64,000 nt of DNA from Hydractinia symbiolongicarpus (taxonomy: Eukaryota > Cnidaria > Hydrozoa > Anthoathecata > Hydractiniidae). Where the stretch lies: contig NC_079879.1 in NCBI RefSeq assembly GCF_029227915.1, positions 21,530,501 through 21,594,500 of the forward strand, given 5' to 3'. A program made the position numbers and the translations under genes. A model generated the notes under the pieces. That model was not told the DNA's origin and ran no database searches. It saw only the letters and a program-made list of their open reading frames with translations. Below, in pieces: positions 39,801 through 50,425 of the stretch (position 1 is its first letter; the number at the start of each line of letters is the position of its first letter).

Positions 39801-40663
39801 TAATAAATGCTAACATTTTGAATGACAAACAAAAATTGTATGATGTCTGTACTAGATAGCTTGTAATTTCTTGTGACAAAATATTTCTTTCTCCTTTACT
39901 GCCTGCTCATATCATAAAGCACATTAAATGTCATGTAATAATGAAAAATGTGGAAGAAGAAATTATAATAAGTACCTTGAACTGCTGCCATATCCACTAC
40001 TCCTTGCGCCATACCCTCCACGATAACCATAGCCGCCACCATAACCTCCCCCACCGCCACGAGCACGAAAACCAAACTCTTTGGGAGTTCTGGCATGCTC
40101 AACTTGCAATCTGCAAAAATGAAAAAATGACTTGGAATTGTGCCGTAAAGGGTTCGCCTTCATTGCAAAAGTTTGTTAATTTACCCCTGCAGAGTCATAG
40201 GACCCAAAGACGCCATCCTACGTATTACTTTTAATAAATAAAAATAAACCTTACCTGTCTCCAAAAATATTTCTGTCATTCATTTCATATACAGCATCTT
40301 TTGCTCCCCGTGAGCTTTCGTATTGCTAAACAACATCATTAATTGCATTAGCAAAACATTTTCCAGATAAAAGCAGGAAAAATACCTTACACAGCTGCAA
40401 TTACATTCTCCTACTGATATATATCAGGAGATATATTAATAAGCACTCACAATGAAACAGTAATTGCCTTTCAAAGCCACTTCCTTTATTCTTCCGAATT
40501 TACCAAAAATCTTCTCGACTTCCCTTTCACGTATATCAGATGGAAGCTTTCCAACATAAATTCGACTCCCCATCATACTTTTAGTTGGTAGAGGTGGTCT
40601 TGGGTCAAATGGTTTTGGTGCACCAAAATCTCTTGAGCCACGACTATCTCTGTAGTCAGACAT
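36900..40663 (-). CDS. SR-family splicing factor with acidic C-terminal tail
   Basis: Eight coding exons on the minus strand: 40663-40451, 40325-40255, 40110-39976, 39170-39086, 38382-38309, 38183-38090, 37897-37809, 37548-36900. Phases join cleanly to 469 aa. RRM1 spans about residues 34-104 (RIYVGKL, GNYCFI) and a Gly/Tyr/Arg hinge about 112-150. RRM2 spans about 154-224 (DYKLSVTNLSTRC, then DLKAVMEKAGEVFYSDAH, then GIVEFASRKDMERAL). A short RS segment is at about 225-260. This layout matches the two-RRM SRSF4/5/6 (B52) class, which bind exonic enhancers in pre-mRNA in the nucleus. The last exon adds about 200 residues dominated by Glu and Asp, ending in a basic KRARAKR...RRSSRRS patch and a short acidic end; usual family members end in a long RS domain. 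The acceptor before 40663 suggests a 5' UTR exon. Confidence 0.85.
37918..38060. repeat. (AAC)n/(CAT)n microsatellite in SR gene intron 6
   Basis: Imperfect ACA and CAT triplet runs fill most of the 192-bp intron between exons 6 and 7 of the SR gene. No sign of function. Confidence 0.9.
38579..38825 (-). other. Candidate poison exon in SR gene intron 4
   Basis: On the minus strand an acceptor TTGTTGCAG (AG at 38827-38826) and a perfect donor CAG|GTAAGTG (after 38579) bound a 247-nt segment inside the 703-nt intron between exons 4 and 5. Entered in the phase set by exon 4 (phase 0), it reads 36 codons and then hits TAA at 38717-38715, 136 nt before its own 3' junction. Inclusion would therefore trigger nonsense-mediated decay. 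SR genes in many animals carry such cassettes for autoregulation. Its 247 nt is not a multiple of three. Exon use is inferred, with no RNA evidence. Confidence 0.55.
38740..38930. promoter_or_regulatory. CpG/TCGA-dense tract at the poison exon
   Basis: About two dozen CG dinucleotides, mostly in TCGA, CGAT and CGAA contexts, occur in some 190 bp, several times the density of the surrounding DNA. The tract covers the 5' part of the candidate poison exon and the intron just upstream of it. It may be a splicing-enhancer cluster or an internal promoter; neither is proven. Confidence 0.4.
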
Positions 40664-43600
40664 GTTTGTTTATTCTGTAACTAGAGATTAAGTGCAGTTT
40701 ACATAATGGAATCAAAGTTCTGAAATTTTCCTTCTATAGGCGAAGGGAGGGAACATAATTAATATTAGTAAAGGGGATAAATTAACTATAACTACACATA
40801 CTTTCATATGTTATCGTGAAATTATCAAGTTTTCACAACTCAAACACTACATAATGTAACTAAATTAACAATTAAGAAAGCAAAAAAACACACTTGATGA
40901 AATTTATGCTTTATTAAGGCTTATATGTATTTCATCAACTCCCATCCATTGGTGAAGGTTTTACACATGGCCATTGAAAACTTTTCTGGTTAGACAAGGT
41001 GGTTCTTACTAATAACAGAAAGTTGCAGCATATTTAATTGGTAAGTCAGTAATGTTGACATAGCATTTTCCACAGGCAAATGCTAAAGCTGAGAACCAAG
41101 AATGGATAACAAATATACAGAAAAAAATTATCATACTTTTTTCTGACTCACCTGTAATTCTTCGCAAAAGATAATAAATATTAAAAGTGATTGAAAATAC
41201 AGCTATTTTTTCACTTTTTTTTCTTAACCCTATCCAGGCCCAGGGAAGTGGAGTTTTATACAGCTGTCATACTAGCTGAGATTTTATTAGTGCCTGACAG
41301 GAGTATGTTAACAGACATATTTACGACATCCTTTTTCACAAAAAATTATTCTGCTAAATTTCTTTGATTTTAATGTATTGTTTTGACCATTACTCCTTAG
41401 AGACAACTATCAGGAGATTTTTGTTAGAGAACCGGGGAATGCTCTATGTTAAAATCTGGAGAGCAAAAATTTGAAAAGCTGTAACTTGATAATTGAACAG
41501 ATCTCCTGATGTTAATTCTTCACCACATTGATAAAAGATTTCAACATCGGTGGTGTACATCACAGATAAAAACATTTGCGCAGTGGGAGTATGACATTCT
41601 GATCTATTTTTATCTTTAATCATTCATTAAATATCAAAAATAAACCTATACCTTTTATGAAACTAGACGAGCTTTGAAAATATTTTTAAGTAAAAAATGT
41701 TCATTATTACGTGTGCACTCATCCACAGATCCTTTTTGGTAATCAGCTTTTCTTGATCACAACCACCATGCTCTCTGCCATCCCATTATCCAAAAAACTT
41801 TGTGCGCAATGCACAAAATAGTGCCTTTTTTGTTATGTCTTGCAAAGTAAAGTAACAGACATACATGTTGACCAAGGTAGATTTAACTTTTAGTCAAACT
41901 GACCTTAAAAAAACAGTGGTTAAATTTACAGAATCACTTTAGCTGACCTGAAAGGAACAGAAAATTTTAAATAAGAAGCGCATGTGTCAGCCTCAATACC
42001 TCTTGTTCGTGGGATCTGAATTGTTCGACACAGTGAAAAGCATTTACGATGCTGTTATGTTACCTTTACCTTGTTGCCAATAGCCTCTTATTTGTGTTTT
42101 TTTTTTTTTTGCTCAACCTGTCCTCCAGCTCACTGACAGGTTAATGTACAAAACCTATTGTCAAAAATCAAAATAATGGATTATTTTTTTGCTTAAAAAT
42201 AAATATGATATAAATAGCTTACAATTGCACAAGTAAAGACTAAAAAATAGGTAAGGAAATCCAAGCAGATAGGAAAAGACGCGACTCGCCGCCATATTGT
42301 GATTAAATTGGCTCTTTGGGGGGCACAACTTCATAAAGTGCCTCATATACATTCTGAACATCACGATACATTCTTGAGACAAAGGAAGAGCCCGTCGCAA
42401 CCTTATCCCCAGGTCTCTTTGCTATTAGCGATCCCTTCTCTGTGTAAAGGCGTTTGGGGGTCAAGAAGGTTATTCCCAGGCCAGGAGGGGTTTGTTCCAT
42501 TAGTCAATGGATATTTTTGTATCAATTATGAGAATCAACGCCATTCAAATCTGAATTGTCTGAACATACATAACAAAACAAAATTTTATCAGTCTGGGAG
42601 GAGAGAACGAGAAATTTATTTATTATTTTTTTTTTTATTTTTATTTTTTTATTTTACCGTTAAAGAATTTACAGTTTTCCGTAAGAATAAAATACAAATC
42701 TTAAGCTATTATATCGTATAATCTAAAGATAGGATTGCATCATATGCTGAAAATATTAGCTGAAGAGGTTGTCAGGAGCGAGAAGAAGGCTATAATAGCC
42801 TTATCACCAAGCCCCCAACCTATATAAAAAGGTTAGCATTGAAGATGATGAGGAGTTGTGTTATATGTCGTACGTTGTAACTGTCGTGTGTTCTAAAATA
42901 AATATAGATTGTCAGTAGTCAATAGTTTATGTTTTAGTTTATGTTTGAATTCGTTAAGTGATGTAATAGTTTTCATGTCGTTATCAAGAAATGTATTCCA
43001 CAAATTAGGTCCTCTGCTAGTTATAGGGAACTTTGTGAATGTATAATTAATTCTAGGTTGAAAAAAAACTGTTAATTGAAAATCTGGATGGATATTTATG
43101 TTGTATCTTCTGAAACATATTATTAAATACTCTTGGTAAGAAATAACTAGAGGTAAGTCAAAAATTCACTTCGATCGCAAAGCACGATGTGCTATCGTGC
43201 GCCGAAGCGGCACAATGTCTATTGAAAACAGAAATGCACACACAAATTTAAATAGCGTCGATTCAAGCCAATTTATTAGGTCGAAACCATAAAATTACGC
43301 CATTTTACCACTGAAACGCTCAGCCCTCTCTAAAAAAAGACAAAATGATTTTGACTGTCCATACTAGTTTCATCTATACAATTTTTTTTTACTTTTTAGC
43401 ATATGAAAACAATAATAAAATTTTCAGTTTTTTTAAAATTAAGTATTGTGTCCCAACAAAAGGTCGCAGGACAGGATGTTCGTTGCACTATTCCATTTGA
43501 GTTGTCGCCTTTTTCACCATAATAAAACAAAAGTAATGTTTAAAAATTTTGATTGAACAGATTTGATAAATTTGTAAACAATGCAAGGAAGTCAAAAATA

Positions 43601-44509
43601 ACGTGAATATAAATATTTTCTTCATAAACAAGTAACCAAAATCTTCGTAATGCTTTTGTAATATTTGTTGTTGATAAAAAAATGCAGTGCTTGCAAAAAA
43701 ACTTCTGCATTAATTATATTTTTAACATAATTTAAAAAAGGCGTACACGAAATCTCATTGGTTGAGTAAGTCTGCTGTACCAGGGCCTCGTGCGTTTCAT
43801 CCTCTTCTTATCAAAAAACGCTACAGGCCCTGGGATCGAGGTTGTGTCCATCAAAACGATCAACGCGTGTGTGTAAAGGATCGCGTTATTTCGGATTCCC
43901 ATGATAAACTGGAATCTTTTTGTATTAAGAATTTTGCATAAGTAGCTCCGGATTATGGCCAGCGAGCACTTTATACCCCCTAAGCCAAAAGGACCCAGTG
44001 AGGATGGTTACAACTGCCAATAACTACTAAATTTTTATCACTTGAGAGAAACTAATTATTTTTTAGAAGATAGGGAAATATTCATAATGCCACCATTCGT
44101 TAAAGCTTTATTAAATTCAATTAGTTTATTTCCCTTTTTTAAAGCAGAAAAAGGGCGAACTACTCAAACCGTAGAGATACTGATTATTGTTTTCTCAACG
44201 CGTCCCCCGGGTTCCAGGTCCCAACAAGTAGGGTACCTGGGTCCCTCTTTTCCAGTATGCCTGCCGTTTCCTTTATGTATACGTGAGGGACTAGTGGAAT
44301 TCTTCCGACTTTATTTTTTAAGAAATCTTGTAAAGCAGAAATCTTGTAAATCTTTGGTATTTTTTGCATGTTTTTTGACGGACTTTTTGTATGTTTCGGA
44401 AAATCATGGTGTTAGCTAACTAGCAAGCTTAATACTATTCTTTAGGCAAGCCTGATATGTGAGGAAAGAGAAGGGTAGTGCTTTTGAAAAAACGTTTTAG
44501 CTAGCTGGC
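40664..44509. other. Region upstream of SR gene, no supported gene
   Basis: 40664-40900 should hold the promoter and 5' UTR of the SR gene. 42270-42510 is a GC-richer block that includes part of the GGGGA(C/T)(G/A)AGGTTG MITE (42385-42415) and an ATGGCGGCG start context on the minus strand, but no frame there could be extended into a protein. A further copy of that MITE is at 43782-43855. The rest is AT-rich and featureless. Confidence 0.35.
43782..43855. repeat. CAACCTCGT-type MITE, short copy
   Basis: 'ccagggcctcg' at the left and 'ggccctgggatcgaggttg' at the right, with an 'aaaacgct' centre, belong to the same family as 26893 and 55890. Confidence 0.5.
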
Positions 44510-45225
44510 TAGTCCTGTTCTGCCCAATCTTGGAACGCGCCCTGTCTTAAGACTGGCCAGGGCAATCTTTCGACAGTGACAATCTGCCCAATCTATGGAC
44601 GTACATGCCCAATCTTAGAGCAATTGTGGAAGACAAACAGAAGAATAAGAATTTTTAGAATTTTACCTCTTAATAGGAACTTTAAATTAAAACTTTTGTT
44701 GGAAAATCAAAAGGCCAAAAATTTATATATACCATGTACTAATATGCTTAAAAAAATTAAATCTACTCAACCATATTAGCAGCTGGCTAAACATCTCATC
44801 CAATGAAATTAACAGCTAGCAACTAATAATATGGTTGAATACGATTTTTCTGATTCTTCATAAACATAAACATTTTATTTTTAAAATTTAGTCACTACTA
44901 CAAGCTGTATATAAATGCTAATGTATAACGTGCTCTACCAGCTAACTAGCTAGCTACGATTTTTACTCTACTGTGTCCAAAAACTGGTCAGGTCAATTCA
45001 ACAGTACCCAAAAATACGATGTTTTAATGTGCCTGAGAATGTTTGTTGGGTCTTGCAAAAAACAGAGCTTATGTGGTACATCCCTTCTTTAAAATCTAAA
45101 AGGCGCCAAAGATGGGCCTAACATGGTCTTTTGCCCAATCTTGTGACACCCTGCCCAGTCTAAAGACTGGCCAATTTTATGTCCAAAGATTGGGCAGCAT
45201 CCTAAGATTGGGCAGAACAGTCCTA
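44510..45225. mobile_element. 716-bp non-autonomous DNA transposon with TIRs
   Basis: Left end TAGTCCTGTTCTGCCCAATC (44510 onward) and right end, inverted, TAGGACTGTTCTGCCCAATC (45225 backward) match over about 20 bp with three differences, starting at a TA that could be the target-site duplication (Tc1/mariner-like). The motif TGCCCAATCTT recurs inside each end: near 44521, 44583 and 44607 on the left, near 45131 direct and 45186 and 45205 inverted on the right. Such subterminal repeats are typical transposase-binding sites. No transposase is encoded. Confidence 0.75.
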
Positions 45226-45517
45226 CTGCTTGTGTAGGATTGTAGCTATGGTTATTACATGTGGTGTAACATTATACATGTTCAGTGTGTAGAGGTCTTT
45301 TCCAGCTTAAGCTAGGCTGCAAAGGAGATTAGGCTTACTTTCCTGAAAAGGACAACTTGAGTACGTGAGTTTTTATCAATTTCCCGAAAATTAGTTCACA
45401 CAAAAATTTTGAAAAATTTTGTATTTATAAAATTTGAGCAAAATTACTTTTCCTATTAATGGGTCTGCTGCACTCACACTCAGGGCATCTTAACTTTATT
45501 GTGTGCCTGGATGCTTA

Positions 45518-45560
<43 letters not shown>

Positions 45561-45764
45561 TTTAAAGTGGCTAGCCCAGAAAATCACAAAAACCTATAGT
45601 TAGTGGATTGTTTCCACTGGGGGCCACTAGAACAAAAAAGAAACAAAAAATGATAAACCTTAGACTGCCTCAGCTCAATCAAACATAGTAACATTTATAA
45701 TCTGTGAAAATTGAAAAGAAAAAGAATAAAAAACAAAAATTAAAAAGTTAAAAAGTGATCTCCA

Positions 45765-47738
45765 TTAGAATTTGCCAAATACATTCGAGATGGAAGTCTT
45801 AAACGAAAGCAGACTTCCATCACAGGTCACTTGGTCTGGAAGATTATTCCACACTTTTGCAGCTCCAAATGGGAAGGCTTTTTTGCCAAATTCCGTGTTG
45901 ACCAAGGGAAGTGTGAACCTGTTTTTTGAAGCTCCTCTTGTTTGATGATTATGACAGTTTTTTGTCAAAAGGAATTTTGAGCGCATGTAATCAGGAGCAA
46001 TGTGATTCATGGCTTTGAAAACTAATATGGCATCGTTTTTGATGAGTAAATTATTCATTGAATATTCCCTCTCTTTCCCAAGAAAGGTACGGACACATTT
46101 TAATCGTTTTTCTAGTTTTCCCAATCTACCTTGGGTGGCACAAGCCCATGCCGAGGAGCAGTAGTGGAAATATGGCATGACAAGTGCATTAATTAAAAGG
46201 TTTTTTGTGTGAGGTGTTAAACAGGATGCAATGGTTCTAATTTTAGAATATTTAATTAGTATTTTTCTATTTATGTCATTAATGTGCTTTTCCCATTGCA
46301 TTTTTTGATCAAATGTTACCCCAAGATATTTAACTTTTTCGCTCCTCTTCAAAGGAATACCCATATAGTTGATAGTTTTGTTCTCAACTTTTTTTAACTG
46401 GCTGTGGTTGCCGAAAAAGATTGTTTCAGTTTTGTCCGTATTAATAGTCATTTTGTTATTATTCAGCCAGAGGTCGACTTGCGAAAGTTCTAACTCGACC
46501 TGGGAGACAAGGGTATCCAAGTTTTTATGAGACGAAATAATTATTGTATCATCTGCATATAGATGGTGGTAGTTTGAATTGATGACAGATTTTAAGTCAT
46601 CAATATACAAAAGAAAGAGCAGGGGCCCCAACACAGATCCCTGCGGCACCCCAAAAGCGTCTTCATGAAGCAGATCTGATCCTGTGTCGTTTACAAGAGT
46701 CAGCTGCATTCGGCCCGTTAAGTAGGACTCGAACCAGTCAAAGGCAGCATCTCTGATGCCAAAACACCATAGTTTTTTTAACAAAATTTTATGATCAACA
46801 GTGTCAAAAGCTTTTTTAAGGTCAATGAGCACAGCACAAACAAAGTTATGTTGGTCGAGCTCAGTAAGAATAAAATCAGAGACATCGACTACTGCAGTTT
46901 CTGTGGAAAAGAGTTTTCGAAATCCGGACTGTCTGTCATTCAGGAAGTTGTGCTCAGAAATAAAATGAGACATTTGCTCATGCACTAACTTTTCAAAAAT
47001 TTTCATAGGAATTGGCAAAATGGAGATAGGCCGATAATTAGTAGGATCTGTTTTATTGCCACTTTTAAAAATAGGCGAGACCCTTTTAGTCTTCCAACAT
47101 TTAGGTACATAACCAGTAAATAAAGATTTGTTGAAAAGACTTGATAAATAAATACTTAAAACTGACGAACCTGCTTTTAGCAGTCGTGAACCAATTCCGT
47201 CCAAGCCTGTAGCTTTATTAAGTTTTAGTGAACTAATTATTTTTTCGACACTTTTGGTCTCAATACGAGCCCATCGAAAATCGTGTCCGCTAACAGGTGG
47301 ATTAACATTAGTAGTGTCAGAAGAAAATTTAGAGGCTAGTTTGGCACCAACACTGACAAAAAATGAATTGAATGTGTTGGAAATTTCTTTTGGGTGAGAA
47401 GTTTCTGTACCATCGTTTTGGACTACTCGTTTTATCGAGGTAGTATTGCCTGACTTATCAGGAACCAGTTTTTTTAGGGTTTTCCAAAGTTGTTTTGGCC
47501 GTTTTTGAAAGTCCTGCAAAACGTCATTATAGTACTCGTTTTTGAGTCGATTTTTGAGACCTATTACCTGGTTCCTTTTTTGTTTGAAAGCTTCCCAGTC
47601 TATGATGGATTTTGTTTTTGATGCTTTTCGTTTCAGGAAGTCTCTTTCTTTGATGGCTATTATTAATTCATCAGTGACCCATGCCTCAACACGGCCAGAA
47701 AATCTATGTGTTTTGAAAGGGGCATGTTTGTCAGCCAC
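45765..47738 (-). CDS. LINE reverse transcriptase frame
   Basis: A 657-aa open frame with no internal stop. It catalyses target-primed reverse transcription in non-LTR elements. Palm motifs are all present: motif A IDLKKAFD with catalytic D306 and a second Asp at 312; motif B GVPQGSVLGP at 363-372; motif C YADD at 394-397. Upstream is the usual LINE linker (LWKTLKKLVP near 84-93), and fingers motifs VSPIFKSG and NYRPISILP near 220-243. The C-terminal domain ends KVWNNLPDQV...FKTSISNVF, typical of cnidarian and other invertebrate elements. The true start lies in the upstream endonuclease frame, lost by a frameshift, so the ATG used here is arbitrary. Confidence 0.85.
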   Translation of the reverse strand: MADKHAPFKTHRFSGRVEAWVTDELIIAIKERDFLKRKASKTKSIIDWEAFKQKRNQVIGLKNRLKNEYYNDVLQDFQKRPKQLWKTLKKLVPDKSGNTTSIKRVVQNDGTETSHPKEISNTFNSFFVSVGAKLASKFSSDTTNVNPPVSGHDFRWARIETKSVEKIISSLKLNKATGLDGIGSRLLKAGSSVLSIYLSSLFNKSLFTGYVPKCWKTKRVSPIFKSGNKTDPTNYRPISILPIPMKIFEKLVHEQMSHFISEHNFLNDRQSGFRKLFSTETAVVDVSDFILTELDQHNFVCAVLIDLKKAFDTVDHKILLKKLWCFGIRDAAFDWFESYLTGRMQLTLVNDTGSDLLHEDAFGVPQGSVLGPLLFLLYIDDLKSVINSNYHHLYADDTIIISSHKNLDTLVSQVELELSQVDLWLNNNKMTINTDKTETIFFGNHSQLKKVENKTINYMGIPLKRSEKVKYLGVTFDQKMQWEKHINDINRKILIKYSKIRTIASCLTPHTKNLLINALVMPYFHYCSSAWACATQGRLGKLEKRLKCVRTFLGKEREYSMNNLLIKNDAILVFKAMNHIAPDYMRSKFLLTKNCHNHQTRGASKNRFTLPLVNTEFGKKAFPFGAAKVWNNLPDQVTCDGSLLSFKTSISNVFGKF

Positions 47739-47742
47739 TGTT

Positions 47743-48153
47743 TTAAACTTTGTTATTCAGTTTCTCACATGCTTCATCAAGGTCATCATAATTATTAAAA
47801 TACGACCAGTCTAAATTCCTGAGGTCCTTCAGAAAAGCCTCTTTACTGAAGTTCTTGTAGCTACGAACCTTGCATGTTTTAGGTTCAAATTTTGGCCTTT
47901 TGAATTTTCTGATCACATAAACTAAATTGTGATCACTGATGCCTAAATCCATGACACCAGTTTTAGAAATACAAGAACTGTTAGAAAGTATCAAGTCTAT
48001 AAGAGTGCTACTATTTTCAGTAACACGAGTTGGCTCCGTAATATGTTGTTTTAGGAAAAGAGTGGAGCATAATTCCTTTATTTTGGAGGAAAGAGCATAT
48101 TTTGGAGGAAAGAGCATAGTATAAGATATAGAGAGACCACTACTAATTAGCAT
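47743..48153 (-). pseudogene. LINE endonuclease C-terminal fragment
   Basis: The segment LIDLILSNSSCIS...DLGISDHNLVYVI is the C-terminal catalytic part of an AP-like endonuclease; SDH is the active-site Asp-His pair. It belongs to the same polyprotein as the reverse transcriptase at 45765-47738 and ends at a stop caused by one extra base near 47742. The N-terminal catalytic residues are missing. Confidence 0.75.
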
Positions 48154-48847
48154 GTGCCAGATGCTCAGGACATGAAAGCGTACTTATGTGTCTGACACGC
48201 AGGGCATAAGGTATACTTGTGCATGTGAAGAGCTTTCTGAAGGAGGCTTCTGCATTTCTACTCCTTTTCCAAATTATTATTAAAAAGTGGAATGCACGCA
48301 GAATGTGTTTATTATATATTTTATATTTATTATATATATTTATTATTATTATTATTATTTTATTATTAAAACATATTTATACAGGGTAAAAACGTTTCAA
48401 CGTATATATACATTGCTATCAATATAGGCGCCCTATATGTATATAATATAAGTATGTTTGCTGTGTAGGGAGGACACACAGTCAGGGAGAGTATTAAGTG
48501 CGAAGGACTGTCGAAGCTGGGGCACTCTGAAAAACAAAACAAAAAAATAAATAAGACAGTGGGTAAAACTAAAAACATTTAAACTGAAGGTCGAGAAAAT
48601 GAATAATGGTTAGACACGTGCAAAGCTGGGGCGGGAAGAGAAGTTAAGGTTCAAGACTAGGGTACATAGAAACTAAAACATGTCTTTGCAGCAGTGTTTG
48701 TCACGAACTAACACTCTTGCTTAGGTTATTATAAATATATGCCCCTGGATATTACCTCCTGCCAGATTTGGTGCGGACCTTAGGCAATATAATGAAAGAA
48801 TTATTTCATTTAGTTTTTTTATAATGATGTGATCGTGTAAAATATTC
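48154..48847. other. Spacer between two LINEs
   Basis: Contains an (ATT)n run near 48338-48366 and AT-rich DNA with no supported gene. Confidence 0.4.
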
Positions 48848-50385
48848 TCAAAAAATTTCAGGATTAAGCCAATCCAAACATTTAAAGAGGTCTACTACAC
48901 GACATAATTTCATTTCGTTTTTAACGTATCTCCAGGGGTAGGATTTACGCCCATAGACAATATAATTTGCTTGATCCTGAAGATGTTGTAGTCTTTGGTT
49001 GTCTTTGTAGACAAACAAGTTGGAGCAATAAAACATAATTGGAGAAGCAGTATAGCTTTAAAAACAGATTCAGCAACGAATGGACTCATGTATTGGCGTA
49101 CTTTTGTCAGAAGGCTTAATCTAGCAAATCGGTATAAATGAGTGATTGGTCCAGGGTTATTCCAAGGTATTTGCATATGGTTGTGCAGTTGAGAGTGATT
49201 TCCTTTGTTTCAACCTTCACCGGATGTAAGTTCTTTAGTTTCCATTCTGTACCAAAGATCATGTACTCAGTTTTCCCTTTTTTTAAAATTGACGATAAGA
49301 TTGTTCATGTAAAACCATTTTAATAAGTTATCAAGATATTTATTGAGCTCAGCAACAAGACTATCGAGGTTTATGTGCAATGTGTATATCACTGTATCGT
49401 CAGCATACATTAATATTTTACAGTCAGTCAAAGCAGAACTAATATCATTCATCAATATTACAAATAGTAGTGGCCCCAGGACGGAACCTTGGGGAACACC
49501 ACACAAAACTGATTCCATTGTCGATTTAGTGTTGTCCAATACAACAAATTGTTTTCTATTGAAGAGGTAGCTTTCGAACCACGACAGCTCTCGACCAGAT
49601 AGATAGATAGATAGATGTGCATATTTTACATGGCTAGCCTCACAAATATCGAGGGATATACCCTGTCTATTATTTCCAGGAGGGGCCATGGCGTAGATGG
49701 AGAGTCCTAGAGTATTTAATGCTCATTTTAAGCTACGCAGACCCAATTAGAGCCCGCGCTCTACTAGACAACTCCCGGCAACATCCAACGGCCCACACAG
49801 TGTGCCATCTTCCCAATTTCCCTCACATGGCTTGGGTTAACCCGGGGCTATGGTAACATTCACTCGCCCATGTTGAATCGCCGTCAAGAGGAATCGAACC
49901 CCAGTCTCCCGCACAGAGTACGAGAGCTATAACCACTAATCTACGGCGCCAGCTAATTGCATTTTAATTTTGATATGATGCCATCATGGTCTACGGTGTC
50001 AAAAGCTTTGCTCAGATCTATATAAGCAGCGCCTGTCAGAATACTATTATCAGTACCACGCCTAATATGGTCAGTAAGTATGGTCACTGCATGTTGAATT
50101 GACAAATTGATTCGCCTCTAGATAAGAATAAACTTGTTCATGGACTATAAGTTCGAATATCTTCGAAAAACATGTGAAAACGGATATAGGTCAATAGTTG
50201 CCTATTTTCTCTTTTGATTCACCTTTATGTATAAGTGTAATTTTTGCAATTTTTTCAGCTGTTGGAAATACAGATGACGCTAAACAGTTGTTTATTAGAG
50301 GAGCAATGGTTGGTGCTATTTCTTCGGTGCCATCTTTGAAAAATTGTACCGGTATATCGTCATATCCCAGCGATTAGCTAATTGA
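48848..50385 (-). mobile_element. Second LINE relic (reverse transcriptase), heavily mutated
   Basis: Minus-strand fragments of a different non-LTR reverse transcriptase, in order: finger region near 50380-50150 (DDIPVQFFKDG, then ITLIHKG), motif A AYIDLSKAFDTVDH near 50025-49985, the thumb side of motif A to motif C from 49620 (GVPQGSVLGPLLF, MYADDT), a CKYLGITLD segment near 49165, and C-terminal pieces to about 48850 (LQHLQDQANYIVYG). Several frameshifts and stops break it, and a SINE-like insertion splits it at 49690-49960. It is older than the neighbouring LINE. A (TAGA)n run lies at 49600-49616. Confidence 0.8.
49690..49960 (-). mobile_element. tRNA-derived SINE nested in the LINE relic
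   Basis: On the minus strand the first 72 nt (49950-49878) look like a tRNA: A box TAGATTAGTGG, B box GGTTCGATTCC (perfect consensus), and a partial acceptor stem GCCGT/ACGGC. About 190 bp of GC-richer body follows ('ccatgtgagggaaattggg', 'gggagttgtctagtagagcg'). The LINE frames resume on both sides, so the SINE inserted into the LINE. It is transcribable in principle by RNA polymerase III. The missing pairs in the stems argue against a working tRNA gene. Confidence 0.75.
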
Positions 50386-50425
50386 AATACACTGTTTATA
50401 TTGTTTTTACAGATGAAAACCTAGC

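Larger units (their letters stand above)
45519..48153 (-). mobile_element. CR1/Jockey-superclade LINE, 5'-truncated, one frameshift
   Basis: A non-LTR retrotransposon on the minus strand. From its 5' side: C-terminal part of an AP-like endonuclease (48153-47743), reverse transcriptase frame (47738-45765), short 3' region, then an (ATT)n tail (45557-45519). The microsatellite 3' end and domain order fit CR1/L2-type elements. The N-terminal endonuclease half and any ORF1 are missing, as expected for incomplete reverse transcription. A one-base insertion near 47742 separates the two frames. The 5' edge carries a tandem duplication of about 19 bp (48079-48117). Confidence 0.85.

Noticed and set aside
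46791-46988. 65-aa plus-strand frame in the LINE
   Set aside because: Shadow of the minus-strand reverse transcriptase.
49878-49950. Possible functional tRNA gene on the minus strand
   Set aside because: A and B boxes are good, but stems pair poorly and a SINE-like body follows inside a split LINE.
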